Source: Jaapia argillacea MUCL 33604 (Eukaryota > Basidiomycota > Agaricomycetes > Jaapiales > Jaapiaceae). From it: DNA of 64,000 bases. Positions 33,856-45,898 of the stretch are shown here, piece by piece. The notes below the pieces were generated by a model. The model did no database searches. It was given only the letters and a program-made list of their open reading frames with translations, and was not told where the DNA came from. A program made the position numbers and the translations under genes. How positions within the stretch are numbered: the stretch's first letter is position 1; every line of letters begins with the position of its first letter. Where the stretch lies: the NCBI GenBank assembly GCA_000697665.1, contig KL197716.1, forward strand, positions 790,202-854,201. The letters run 5' to 3'.

Positions 33856-34275
33856 GTAGTGTACACTTTCCATCCGTCCATTTCGTGTCGGGATTTTGCT
33901 TTCTGCTTTCTGTTTGGATTCTCGCCAGTACATGTAGTTTCCTCACGTTTCCTGTCACGAGGGCGAGGAGGTAACGAGAATCACAACTGAAGTTTAGATA
34001 CATCCTCTACTCTGTCCAAGTTAATGCTACAGAGCTTGATTGAAGGGTCGTGCTGGGTTTCCTGGTTGTCAGTACTGGTAGGTAGGGCTGAGCGGTAGAA
34101 GAGTGATTACAGTTGGGAAGCTGGAGTCGAATCTCGCGGTACTGCAAGTGTTTGAGATGTGAAATGGACACCAGACGCAATCCAAACGCTCTCGTTGTGC
34201 AAATCAATAAAGTTACAGATAATTCAACCAAAACACACCAGCAGCGAAATACACAACGACATCACAAATATCCAC
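33856..34275. other. Intergenic
   Basis: No gene. A stretch at about 34080-34150 has tRNA-box-like words but does not fold as a tRNA. Confidence 0.45.
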
Positions 34276-37200
34276 TCAAAACCCAGCAACCCTCGCACTC
34301 CTCCTAACTAGGTTCCTCTTCTTCTTTCCCTTCCCATTCCCTTCACCCACACTAAGGCCTCCTTCACCCGCAACACTTCCACCCTCACCCGCAACACTTC
34401 CTCCGCCCTCCCCAAACAACCCCAACAACTTCATCCTCTCAGCTCTCTGCTCAGGATCTTCATACATGACTCTCATACTCTCATCCCCTCCCCTCCCCTC
34501 ACTCGAATCACCTATCCCATTCATACCATCAAACGAAGATTGATTTCCTTCAAAAGCTGCTGGGTCCCATCGGACGTGATGAGAGGTGTCTTGTGGCGGC
34601 GGCGGCGGCGGGACGACGACGTCTTTTGAATTTTGTCGAGATTGTAACTGTACCGACAACGCGGGACTCCATTAGTACCCTCAACCACCGAAAGCCAGAA
34701 AACCAACAAACGAACCTTTGACTTCGAAACCGGTCTCGGCCTCTTCCCAGCCCTCCCCCCTCCCCTCCCCTTATCCTCTTCCTCACCAGCAACACCAATA
34801 CTAGGTCTCTTCCCAAGCAACGAAGTAATCTTATCCTGCAACTCAGCCGGTACACTCGTAACAGCCAATTGTCTCCTAACCCCACTGTCACCTAAACGAG
34901 GGATCTTGAGCGGAGAGGGTGACTCGGATGAGGGTACGCGGTTTCGTTTGAGTGGGGAGGATGGGAGGGATGATGGGGGGCCTGGGACTTGTACTTCTGA
35001 TTCTTCTTCTTCGAGATCAAGTGGGTGTTCGGGGATGGAGTATTGATGTTGATGTTGTTCGTCCGGATCAAGAGAAGGGCTGGAAGGAGGGAGGGAATCT
35101 TGTCGTTTTTGATACGAGGACGGTGAACCGAGTAGAGAGACTGGGTTCCCAAACGAATTGGCATCTTCATCCATAATCAATGTAGTCGCTGTTCGTCGGA
35201 TAGGTTGAGGTTGTTCGGCAGGGGGCAGGGGTTCAGGAACTTCGGGTTGTGATGGAACGCCTAGAAGGGATCATCAGTGAGAACCCCATCGAAATAGTTT
35301 CGAAACTTACTATTGGTGATATCTACCATCATATCCTCCTCCCCAACCACCTCCTTCTCTTTCCCCTTGCCTTTCTCCCCACTCTTCGCTTTCTCCAATC
35401 CACCATCCTCCGCTCCCTCATCACCATCAGCCACCACTCCTTCCCCACCCTCTCCCCCAAACGCGTCCACCCCCTCACCCCTAGCCAACCCCTCAACCCA
35501 ATCCACACCAACAACCCTAACCCCCCACTCCCCCGCCTTCTCCCATTTCCTCCCCTCAAACCTCCCACAAACCAAATGCGTACTCTTCCTCGAAAAGCCC
35601 TCCACTACCCTCCCACCAAGAGCTTTAACGAGCCTCCTAACAAAAATGGATTCGGATGCGTCGAGGTTCGTTAACGAGATCAACAGTTTGTTCGCGCCTG
35701 ACCAAATGCGCGAGTCAGTTGTGGGAGGGGAAGGGAGGGAAGAGGAGAGGGGACGTACAGGGTAAAGGCAGATCAACCTCCAACGGACCGAAAACGACTT
35801 TTTCACCCCTCTCACAAACCCTCTCCTCAAAAATACATCTCTCAAGCCAACATTCAGTCCTATACTTCTCTCTCTCCTTCTCATCCTTCTCCGCCCTATA
35901 AAAATGACTTCCACTACACCACCACCACCACCACCACCATCATTCACCAAGCTCGAAAAAAAGAGAAAAGGAGAAACGGACCTGGCGAGTCGAACGATGA
36001 TCCAATCAACCTTCCTCCCCTCCTCCCTTCCTTCTTCTTCCTCGTCCTCGTCGACGACAAGACCACCACAAGTCTTGATAGCATGAACGACACTAGCAGC
36101 TCTAGCTTCTCCAACAAGCCTAAACCGTTTCCCAACAAAGATCAACTTCTCCCTCCCCTTCTCCCCCTCCTTTTCCTTGCCTTTTCCCCGTGGATCTTTA
36201 TTCGGTTCATCCAGTTCGGCAGAAGCTGGTGGTAGGACGGAACTCCCAACGCGTCCAAACACCCTTTTCGTTCCCCCAACTTCTAATCCACCGGCTCCCG
36301 AAGGCCCAGCACCATCCCCAGCACCACCGACCCTCGAAGGCCCAGCAATCCCAACCCCAACCCCAACAGGAGCAAACGAAGCACTCCTAGAAAACCCTCC
36401 CAACATCGACTTACCACCCCCTTTCCCAGCTGGTAACCTCCTCCCCTCTCCCCCGCCTCCCTCGAGTACCTTTTCCTTGTTTTTGCCTTTGTCCTTCTTT
36501 GGTGGTACTGCGTCGTCCTTTCCCAACACCCCTTCGTCGGCCTTTTCAAACTCTCCATCATCGTCCTGCCCGTCATCTTTTCCAAACTCCCCTTCCCCTT
36601 CCCCACCCACACCCGCACCCGCACCAACACCCGCGCCAACTCTAACCAACCTCCCCTCCCTAACCTCAAACCCCCTCCCACCAAGCACACTCTCCCAAAC
36701 ATGAAGAGTAAGCGAATGTGGTCTCTTGACTTGTGCCATCTCCTCCTCTTCCTCTCCTATTTCGTGTATACCACCTCCTGTTGTGTGTATGCCACTTGCC
36801 CCTCTGTCTTGTGTTGCCCCTCCGTCAGTGTCATGTATACCGCTTCGGCCTCCAGTTTCATGTAACCTACTTCCGCCCCCGTCTGGTGTTGCTCCTGAAT
36901 GAAGCGGAACGGACGAAACTTGCGGTAGAGAATCGGGTGTGAGGTGTATTGAGCCTGTGGGACCTAGTTGAGGTGGGTGGGAGAGGGAAGGGTCTGAGGA
37001 AGGTGGGAGTGCGCTTCCTAGATAAGTATCGTAAATTGAAAAAAGTGGTTCAGTCAGTCAATCGTTCAATCGTCAATCGTCAAAGGGAAGAACGTGATAT
37101 CATCGTGAAAGGGAAGAAGCGTGATATCATCGTTCAACGAAAAAGACATCCAACGACAAATCACACTAAAAGTAAAAGATCAAAACTCAAACTCACCACT

Positions 37201-38569
37201 ATCAGCACCGCCAACAACCCTCCGAACGGGTCTCTTCCTAACTCTAAGAACTTGGTTCCCTTGTTCTTCATGAGCTCCATCTCCATCTCCACTTTTAGCG
37301 CTACTCGACTGATCTCCTCCCTCCCCTCCTCTTTCTCCTCCCTCCCCTCCTTGCCCTCCCCCTTGTCCCGCACCCGGTCCTCCCATTTCACTGGCACCGC
37401 CACCCCTCCCCTCAAAAACCTCATACCTCCCAACCCCCCACCTCCCTCCAAACTCTACACAATCCCAAAACCAATCTTCCCAAAGGATCTTTATATCTGC
37501 TTCTCCTCTCTCTTTGAATTTGAGAGCGAGGGATAGGAGGGGGGTTGGAGTTGGGTTCGTCGCGTTCGAGTTCGTCGTCGTGTTGGGAGCTTGGTGGTTG
37601 TTGTTGGCGTTGGGCAGTTGGGGGGCCGCGGGTGGGGAGTCGTCTGTTGATTTTGCTAGGGTGTCTAGTGAAGCTGAAGGGGGGATGGTTGGGGAGAAAG
37701 GAGGGGGAGAGAGGGTGGAGCAGAGGAGGTGTGTTACGCGGACTGGTCTTGAGATCGTTTTCATATACGTTCCTTCGTAATCCCGACTTAGTATGGTGTT
37801 TTTTTAAGTGGAAAGAAAACGAAAAACGTGCAACTCACCTCCTTCCTTGACGATCAACTTTGCAATCTTGTTCCGTCTTTCAACATCTTCTATACCCGAG
37901 AGAGCGAGAGTGAGACCTTGGAAAATGGGGAGTCGGTGTGTTTTCGTTGCCTATCTTCGTATGAGCCTTGGAAGCATGGAACGAAGAGAGGGAGGGGGGA
38001 GGGGGAAACGAACCTGGAGTAAATCAACATCGTCTCCCCTTAACCAAATTTCATAACTCTCATTCACAAACGAAGGTTTCATAATCGGGATCTTTCTCTC
38101 CAAAGCACACTACCCCACCCAAATCAGCTTCAGGCACACCCAACCAAAAACGCGAGCGAGTAGTGAAGTACGGACCTTGTATTTCGCGCCGCCATGTTCA
38201 AGTGCGATGAGATGAGTGACTCTATCAGTGAAATCTTGAGTTGACATGGCGCCCAGTTCGAGAGCTTGTTTGAACAAGGTCGTCTACGCGCAAACGATAA
38301 GGAACAGCCCCACGACACACAGAAAGGTGAAAGCGGACCTTATCCTGGACACCAGTGGCACAAATGACGAAACCCTTGAAAGGTCTAGGACACATGTCGA
38401 CGAACTGGGTGCTGTCGACTTGGGCATCGTAACTGGGAACGTCGTAGTGCGCGCGCGGTTGGGGAGCTGCTGGTCGTAATTTGACATTTGGGACCTGCGA
38501 TAGTGTTAGCACAGCCAGCGAGTAGAGATGGAGAGCGACCTTGTGTGACTTGTTCGATCGTCTGCTCAT
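34276..38569 (-). CDS. dpb11: Four-BRCT DNA replication/checkpoint scaffold, Dpb11/Rad4/TopBP1 family
   Basis: The start at 38569 gives MSRRSNKSHK, then VPNVKLRPAAPQPRAHYDVP. BRCT1 has CPRPFKGFVICATGVQDK and TDRVTHLIALEHGGAKYKCA, then KIPIMKPSFVNESYEIWLRG. BRCT2 follows with the IKILWEDWFWDCVEFGGRW end. A linker precedes BRCT3 (KLIFVGKRFRLVGEARAASV ... VDWIIVRLA ... RTECWLERCIFEERVCERGE) and BRCT4 (DASESIFVRRLVKALGGRVV ... STHLVCGRF ... VVGVDWVEGL). The Ser/Pro-rich C-terminus ends in a basic RRSARVAGF. Family role: phospho-dependent scaffold linking Sld3/Sld2-type factors and checkpoint kinase activation in the nucleus. The gene is intron-rich. Its linkers are unusually Gly/Glu/Lys rich, so the plus strand is a long run of pyrimidines. 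It shares a short divergent promoter with uL30m. Exon borders in the linkers are uncertain. Confidence 0.85.
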
Positions 38570-38701
38570 TGCAGCTGCCTGAGTTGGTGGACTGGAGCCA
38601 AGAGTGAATTCAATCACTCAATCACGTGACACTTTAGGGCGAGCCTTGTCGTGATTTTCCATTTCAGCGCGGTGCACGAGGGTTAGGGTTCATTCTTTGC
38701 C
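38570..38701. promoter_or_regulatory. 132-bp divergent promoter, dpb11 / uL30m
   Basis: The start codons of the two genes lie only 132 bp apart, back to back. The gap contains ATCACGTGAC at about 38620, a CACGTG E-box (Cbf1/USF-type site), and TTAGGGTT near 38681. Confidence 0.6.
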
Positions 38702-39058
38702 ATGAGCGTCATCCACAGACACCTCGCATCCTTCGTCCGACGCCCTGCCACCGCACGGGCCCTATCCACCGCCACCGCCACACCCACGCACTACCGCGTC
38801 ACCCTCCGCCGCTCCCCCATCTCCCTCGGCGACTCCATAAAAGCCACCGTAGCCACCCTCGGCCTCACCCGCCGCATGCAAACAGTCTACCACCCCATCT
38901 CTCCAGAATGCGCGGGCAAGATCCTCAAAATAAAAGAGTTGGTAGAGGTTGCGAACGTCCCTGCTTCCGAGGTTAAGAGTCAGGAGGAACAGAGGAGGGA
39001 GAGGAGACCTACTAGGGGGTTTAGCGTTCAAGCCAAGTGGACTGAGGCTGGGTTTTGA
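38702..39058 (+). CDS. mrpl33: Mitochondrial large-subunit ribosomal protein uL30m
   Basis: Single exon, 118 aa. An Arg/Ala/Thr-rich N-terminus (MSVIHRHLASFVRRPATARA) with no acidic residues looks like a mitochondrial presequence. The ribosomal L30 fold follows: THYRVTLRRSPISLGDSIKA, then TVATLGLTRRMQTVYHPIS, then GKILKIKELVEVANVPAS. The uL30 hallmark (R-S-x-I-G, then L-G-L-x-R) is clear. It acts in the matrix as part of the 54S subunit. It is divergently paired with dpb11 across a 132-bp gap. Confidence 0.9.
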   Translation: MSVIHRHLASFVRRPATARALSTATATPTHYRVTLRRSPISLGDSIKATVATLGLTRRMQTVYHPISPECAGKILKIKELVEVANVPASEVKSQEEQRRERRPTRGFSVQAKWTEAGF

Positions 39059-40619
39059 TATGGGAGTGGTATGTACCGTCAGTTTCGTTTTGGGAGATGC
39101 GCTCATGTGTCGCGTAGGTCGGGTTGGCTTAATAAGACTGCGCATATCACATACAATATACTCATATTTTCTATCCCTGGATCTATCGTCCCTTGAACCC
39201 ATTCAGATTTCCATATACCACAACAAACTCACAACCCTCAACTTTCCACATCATTCCAGACACATAAGGCACCACTCCCTTGCTAAACGCTCACGCCGCG
39301 GCAATGCTAGGTTCTGAAAAGTTGGGGACGTGTTGACCCTCAGGATGGTGTCTGGTCCTGAGGATACCGCACCCATCCCCACATGGTCCCTTACACTCCA
39401 CTTTCTCCAATCTTCTCTGAAGTCACCGTGATCCAGAGGCTGACATCGTTATCCCAAGGACTCCTAGGTGGTTCTGAGCGTTGGGACCGGATAGTCTAAA
39501 GGACACGACAGGTCCCCGGGATACGCGCCGTGGTTCCGAACGTTTGAGTTGGTGCTGAGGTTGATGTAGTGGTGGTGGTGTTGACGTTTCGACCGCGGCG
39601 GTGCCAACCGCTCGGGACGCGATAACGCTAACATTCGGAATCCAGTGGTGATAACATTCAGGACCCAGCGTTACTTGACCTTCGGAACGCAATAGAAATC
39701 CCCCATCAAACCCAACTCTCTCCCTGCCTTTCTTTCCATCATCTCCCCTTCCCTCACACACGAAATTCGCCACAAAGTATGTTAGCTAGTCCACATCAAC
39801 ACATCCTCCATGATGAACTGCTTTGTCTTTAAAGTTCCATAACCTAAAAACCCTCAGCCTCTTTCAGCACAATCACACCCCCGGACCCCCATAATCATAC
39901 AATGGATGGCATGCAAGTCACGCAAAACCACTCCTTTGTAGGCATAATCTCAAGAAATGGTCGCGTCGGATGCTCAAAAGTGATTATTCATCTCTAGCTA
40001 TAGGGTTTTTGTCTCTGCTGAGAGTACCAAGGCTGGTACTCAATCATAAAACCATATTCAACTGAAATCACTGCCCACTTGTTAGCGTCGGTCGACAGGA
40101 TTCGTTCCAACTCTAACTAGGAAGTTCTGCATGCCTGCCGCCAACCCACATCCCGTCCTCCCTTCACACAGCTACATCCCATGATGCCGAAAAGGGTTCA
40201 CAGCGCGCAGCGATTAGCCCCGAGCAGATGCAATATGATGAACAGCCGTAATCCCCAAGACCAGGAGTTTCGATCCGAGTGTCTTTGTCACTCGTTTTTC
40301 AATGTGGCGGGTTTATAGGTCTGACCGAAAAGACTTGGGAGATAAAACCGGCAGAGAACATACTTGTCTTCCTATAGGCATCACATCGCCAGTCAAAAAC
40401 CAAGGCCGTTCATTTGGTACATACTAATCTATCTCAGGTCTACTAACCATCAACACAGACGAATTTAATGCTCATCATGAAACTTGGGACAATTGATCGA
40501 GAGCACAGGGTTCGCCGTACGACAACCGAGCCCGATATAACACACCTACAAAACTACAGAACAAAAGCGAAAAAAAAAATTACAACAAACCCCTATAGAA
40601 GAAACGAGAAGAGGCTTAT
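39059..40619. other. Intergenic
   Basis: A 116-codon minus ORF (39423-39773) has no recognisable domain. Otherwise no gene is seen. From about 40620 the sequence becomes a degenerate copy of DNA further right. Confidence 0.5.
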
Positions 40620-41000
40620 CGAAAGCAAAGCAAAAATCACCCCCATTTTCAACATTTGAAATCACAATCATCAGAAACACGAACCCGCTCACAAAACACC
40701 CACCCCCCCCACTTTCGCCTTTTTCATAACCCCACCTAACCCCTTTCCTGCCCCCTTCCTCACCCCCTCACCATCGCTGGGAAAGAGGTCATCAACGGAA
40801 GGCAACGCAGACGTGTCACCAACGGCTCGTTTCCCGCCAGGAGATAGGTTCTGTCCAGCCCCATCAAGTTATCATCCCAATCCGCCGATTCCTCCGTAAG
40901 TCATACTGCCTTGATACAGCACATTTGGGTACTCAATACCTCCAAGGTAGACTCGTTTGATGGTGCGAGGTGTGAGGTGTGTGTTGGTTCCGAAAGGGAT
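40620..41000 (+). repeat. Degenerate direct duplicate of 41180-41620
   Basis: Phrases recur in the same order about 560-640 bp apart. AATCATCAGAAACACGAACC against AAACATCAGACACATAAACC, GAGGTCATCAACGGAAGGCA against GAGGTCATCAACAGAAGGCA, and CCTTGATACAGCACATTTGG against CCTTGATATCGTGCATTTGG. The right copy is the 3' coding part of the gene at 41193-42112; this left copy has lost its reading frame. Confidence 0.7.
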
Positions 41001-41192
41001 AGATAAAAAAAGAGTCACGGTTTGAATCTGATCGAGGATTTAAGACGGTGCGACAGCCCCGATAGTGAACACCAGAAACTTCGCTAACAAGGATAAAATT
41101 ACAATTAAACGCGGGGTATACGAAAAAGATAACGATACAACAAACTACCGACGAAAAGTTAAGACGAGTGCGTCAAAGGCAAGCAAAAGAAT

Positions 41193-42112
41193 CTAAGCAT
41201 ACTCCCATTTCGACAAATCACAAACATCAGACACATAAACCCACTCACAAAACCCTCTTCCTTTCACCCTTTTCATACCACACCCTCTCCTCTCCCCCTC
41301 TCTTTCCACCTTCAAAACTGATGAGGGCCTATAGCAGGTCGTCAAACTATCAGCGCTTTTCCTACCCCTCCTCTTCTTCCCACCCTCCCCCTCCCCATGA
41401 AAGAGGTCATCAACAGAAGGCAACACGGAGGTGTCACCAATCGTTAACAACGGGTTTATACACGTCAGCCGTTCATTTTCGGCTGGAGATGGGCACCGTC
41501 CAACCCCCTCAAACTGGCATCCCACCAATCTGGGTGCGTCTGCCTTGCCTTGATATCGTGCATTTGGGTAATACCTCCAACTATTTGACTCAGGGTGAGG
41601 CGTTGGGATGGTATGAGGTGGTCGACGTTGCGCAAGGGATAAGGCGAGCTTGGCATCTGAGATCCCGTGTGCTGATTTGCGTGTCGATTTTGGGACGCTC
41701 GCGGGGGATGACGACGAGGTAGAAGCCGAGGATGGAGAAGTGACACGAAATTCCGCATCAGACTTATGAGATGCTCCCGCCGTAACGACCAAAGTAGGTC
41801 TAGGCGACAAAGGCGGGGTACACAACTGCCTCGGCTTTCCTTCCTACAGCCACACCGTCAGCAAACGAAACGTGCGAGGCGTAAGGACCGGTGACTAACC
41901 TCTTGACCATGGCCAACCTTCCCCATATACCTATCATACATCACCCAAAACGGATCGTCGGGCGGTAGAGCGTGTGCGGGTGTAGGTTTGACATCCCTGT
42001 GTTCGTGGTGGTTTGGGATGCGAGGGTAGGAGGGTTTGTGGGGTGGGGAAGGTGACGGTGATGGGTATGGGAGAGAGGTGTGGACCGAGGGAGTGGACCG
42101 GATTTTTGGCAT
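41193..42112 (-). CDS. Unknown disordered protein
   Basis: Two exons (42112-41900 and 41843-41193; intron GTTAGT...TGTAG) join in frame to 287 aa from MPKIRSTPSVHTSLPYPSPS. The N-terminal half is Pro/His/Ser rich with one ordered-looking patch, DPFWVMYDRYMGKVGHGQE. Exon 2 has Ser-rich sequence, a patch SNSWRYYPNARYQGKADAPR, a cluster of basic residues (KKRRGRKSAD) that could be a nuclear signal, and a Cys-containing end (WVYVSDVCDLSKWEYA). I recognise no family. The duplicate at 40620-41000 covers the end of this gene, so its true C-terminus is uncertain. Confidence 0.5.
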
Positions 42113-43481
42113 GGTTATGGCGGGTTGGAGGTTGAGATTGTATCCGTGTTGGGTGGTCCGAGGGAGGTACAAGGCGAGGGGGAACGGGAATTGAAAGATT
42201 AAAGGGAACGAAAGAAAAAGGGACGTCTCAAAGGTGAATCCCCCTCTCTCAAGTCAAGGACAAAAACCAAGGACAACGGGAATCAAACTATGAAGGCTCA
42301 GTCCTCAACACTTTGGGTCCTCTTTATATCAGACTGGCCAAAGCGAGTGGCACCATCACTTCAAAGCCAGCCACATGGGTCCACAATGAATGAACAGCCA
42401 CTTGGTCCATCCACACAAGGAGACAAAGAGTGGATGTGGGCTTTGAGTTTTTCGTGTGGAATTCCACTGTGGCATACCACCTCGAGTTCAACTTGGGAAG
42501 TAGAATAGGAGGCGTTGGGAATGAGAATGAGAATGAGGGGAGGGGAGGGTTCAAGGCCGAGCGTTTGCAGGAAATGATCACAGTTGGACGAAGTGAAGGG
42601 AAACGAGAGATGAGAATTTCATTCAACGATAATCGAGCCTTCAGAACGGTGCATGATCTTCGTATCCTCGCCTCCTGAGACCGTTCAAAGCACCACTTCG
42701 CTCTAGATGAAACTCTCATCTCCTTGGGAGACACGAACAAAAGACTTTGTGTAACAACGAAACGAGGGGTCGACGGCGGCCTAACCACTCACCTAATCAG
42801 ACCCTCAACTCCATCCCAGTATGCAACCCTCGCCGTAATCTCAAGAAAATGAGTGTGACGAGAGTATTGAAGATCTCGGGCCTAACGGGGCCATAGAAAG
42901 CTTTACCTCCAATGGTTAGGGCTGGTTAGGGCCCCCCATATTTCCGTAAAACTTTGGTTATGACAGGTCGAGGAAAGGCATGCAGAGAAAAGAACGGCGG
43001 AGACAGGACGATCATCTCTTTGGTCATTGGGGAAACTGTTGAAGCTGACAGCGATAAGGAACACAAAAGCGTGGAGCCGCGATGCGGACACCCAGGACGA
43101 CTCGTGTGACACGGTTCAGGATCTTGTTTCAGGGTATGAGAAGCTCGACAAGGTTCGAATTGACAGTAAAGCCTCAAGGGTATGCCGATAACCTGAGCCC
43201 CTTACGACACACACGAGAACGCGAAGTCCAAACACACTTATGGATACATTGCTAGGTGTAGGTTTACAACACAGGCGGAGATACACAAAAAAAGGCCGAA
43301 TATAACGCGGTAACACGTTCGACGTGTTACGACGGCAAGAACGAAGAATACAGGCCATAAGATAAAGAAATAAAAGAGCTGTCAGAAAAGGCCGAGGTTG
43401 CTCACTCCCGGTTACTATGGATATCCTGTCAAAGGGGTTTAATGTCACCAGCATCCACCATGAGTACCTGCCGACCAAGTA
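42113..43481. other. Intergenic
   Basis: Promoter of the gene to the left and 3' flank of the terpene synthase. ORFs of up to 154 codons on minus carry no recognisable feature. Confidence 0.45.
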
Positions 43482-44586
43482 TCATAGAGCCTGGCTTGAA
43501 ACCTCCATCCAATACAGCGACCCAACGACCCAAGACTCCAAACAATCAACATACACATCCAATTCCGGATCTACTTCGGGTCCCCAGGACGGTAATGATC
43601 TACGAAGTGACAGGAAATGGGAGATGGAGTCGATGCAAAGATCACCAATAAAGTCAACTGCTGACTGGCATGAGAGACCGAGGGAGGTTGGGTGCATGAG
43701 GATCGAAACCATGTTGTCCTTGTTGTCATCACAGTGAGGGTCTTCGTATTCATACGAGAATATGTCCTGCGTGGATGTTGTCAGGTACTGCCAGTATGAG
43801 GGGTAGAAGAAGTACTCACAGAAGCCCATGTCACGATGTCATTCGCGACTTCCCTCATCCCTTGCACGACGGGGTGCTCAATAACATCGTCCGCCAAGTC
43901 AACGCCGCTCGCAAACTCGACAAGCGAGAGGAGTGGTTTGCAGCCACTAGTGTTTCGTCGCGTAACTATGTAAGATTCAAGATCAGGGATCTTGAACTTA
44001 TCTTGCGCCCGACTGGAGGCTTCGCTCGCCATTGAGTGAATAAAACCCTGTATGGTGTTCGTGAGCCGATGGTGGACGCCTTTTGAACATCTCTGCTGCA
44101 GCCTCTCGAGAACACTGTCACAACAATTGTGAGCTGGGGAGAGACTCATAAGAGCGTTTCTGCCTACCAACTGGCCATCCCGCCGAGCACAGATGCCCCT
44201 CCTAAACCACCAACCTTCGACCCACACAGTACTTCTGTGAGTACTTCCTCAAGCACTTCCACCTCGCCCTCTTCCGACGCATCCACCACTTCGTGGAGAA
44301 TGCCAAGGAATCCAGCGACATCCGCACATATCCGTAACTCCTCCTTTGTTGCTGATGGGAAACACAAAGCAGCCAGAAGACCAGAGAGCTCAACATCGCT
44401 TGGGTCATGAACGGTGCTCAGGATCCCGTCAAGATCGACACAAGGTCGTGCCGTATGGGACTGTACCCATGATTTTGATGAGGCAGAGACGGATTTATAG
44501 GACGGGTTAACCATCGGGGATAGGGGGAAGTGGGCTAGGAGATCGGGAAGGAGGAAGGTCTGTGAGGTGGAGGTAGCTCCCGGCAT
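43482..44586 (-). CDS. Sesquiterpene synthase-like protein with altered metal motifs
   Basis: The start at 44586 gives MPGATSTSQTFLLPDLLAHF, then SPMVNPSYKSVSASSKSWVQ, typical of basidiomycete class I terpene synthases. The aspartate-rich site (usually DExxD) is HEVVD in FLGILHEVVDAS, with the first Asp replaced by His. Next come DLESYIVTRRNTSGCKPLLS, VDLADDVIEHPVVQGMREVA, NDIVTWAS and, after an intron (about 43772-43823), DIFSYEYEDPHCDDNKDNMV. The NSE motif, normally NDxxSxxxE, reads SDIFSYEYE, with Asn replaced by Ser. A first intron (about 44126-44172) needs a GTTGGT donor. The protein ends soon after VDCLESWVVGSLYWMEV, short of the usual RYFG tail, which appears just beyond in another frame. 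It may have lost cyclase activity. Substrate class (farnesyl diphosphate) is from family knowledge. Confidence 0.7.
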
Positions 44587-44839
44587 TATTGGAAGACTTC
44601 GTCAAGAGGGAGGTATTAGGTTCGGATGGTTGAGATACGCTCAGGTCTTTAGGAGGGATGGAAAGAGGTACCGGGGTATAGCAGCGTCAATGTCATCTTA
44701 GATACGCTTCGATAGAGACAATGTCTTTTGTTTCAGATCAACAAAGGAGAGCGCAGATACCTATTGTTCGCTCACATCACTATTGTCTACCCTGAGAGTC
44801 CTGGCTCCCAGTGACTTGGACGCGGAGTAATATCAACCT

Positions 44840-45660
44840 TGTCCTTAGGTTCTCCATTGTTGTCTGGGAGACATTCGGTCCCACGGGCACAAGACGATTG
44901 TTAAAGCAAGTCCTAATAACCAGTCTCGAATGTCAAGCCGGTCAAGTAATGGGAGCCCCAAGTTCGTTCGAGTAAAGACGAGTACAGTAGTCCACCAGAG
45001 AGTTGGATCGTTCAAGAAGTCCGCGTAGGTGATGATCCGGGAAGCAGTCGCCGCTGATACAGATGTATCTTGACCCTCGCAATCATATGAAGTCTCAGAT
45101 GTCGGCACCGTCGGTCGATCAACTCGAAGAAGTGAAAAGACAATAAACATCGTGTCTGCAGGAAAGATCGGGATTGAAATCAAATGCAGACAGAAGCACA
45201 TGTATAACGTAAGCATCCAAATAAGGAAGGTATCGTATGTTGCGCCGTTTCTCGCACAACTTCAACGGCAGATTCGACGAGGCTTGGGATCGAATGGATG
45301 TCTCAGGCTCAACTCAGGCTCGCATGAATAGTCTTGGCATATGTTGCCATAGATCCGAACGAAATGAAAGTAGAGTGGGTCTCCTGACTCTCCCTGAACT
45401 TCCCGCGAGTTGGACTACTTGCCGTTGACATCGCCGACAAACACGAGGCGCTTATCGCAGAGCATGACCTGCAGCGTGTTGTGTGCATTCTCCGTGACGG
45501 GACACCCGCTGTCCTACCAGAACGGAATGGGAGATCGTTCCCCTTGGCTCGAACCCTTGACAGAATGATGACCATTTGGATGGATCGTGAAATGTTCCGA
45601 CTCGTTCTCACCACCTTGCCCGATCTATGTTGCAGTTCTATCGCCATTCGGGTTAAATGA
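44840..45660 (+). pseudogene. Decayed coding sequence of unknown family
   Basis: Several frames carry protein-like text broken by stops and shifts: SIVVWETFGPTGTRRLLKQV near 44855, IVLAYVAIDPNEMKVEWVS near 45335, and AVDIADKHEALIAEHDLQRV with VVCILRDGTPAVLPERNGRS and LARTLDRMMTIWMDREMFRL up to a TGA at 45658. No single model joins them. I do not recognise the family. It lies between the terpene synthase and the aldo/keto reductase. Confidence 0.35.
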
Positions 45661-45898
45661 GGATGTATCTGACCGGCTCAAATTGATCTTCGATACTAAG
45701 GTGCCTGGATCGGATGTCTTGAAGAGTGAGAGGACACATGCCTTCATCCATCGGAACATTGGAATGCACTGGTACAGGTGATAAAACCCTTTAGCGCCCG
45801 TAACAGCCTCTGAGACACGCGAGAAGCACAAGGACCACGAGGACCAGAATACGACGAGGGGGGGGGAAGGCAGCTCAGCGATTCCGTAGTTGAACCCG

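Noticed and set aside
34080-34150. tRNA-like stretch (GGGCTGAGCGGTAGAAG and GGAGTCGAATCTC)
   Set aside because: Box-like words are present, but no acceptor or anticodon stem can be formed.
35249-35765. Overlapping plus-strand ORFs of 141 and 150 codons
   Set aside because: Also antisense to dpb11 BRCT4 coding sequence, with low-complexity translation.
36177-36704. 175-codon Pro/Ser-rich plus-strand ORF
   Set aside because: It is the antisense shadow of the Gly/Glu-rich linker of dpb11; no stop codons arise because of the pyrimidine bias.
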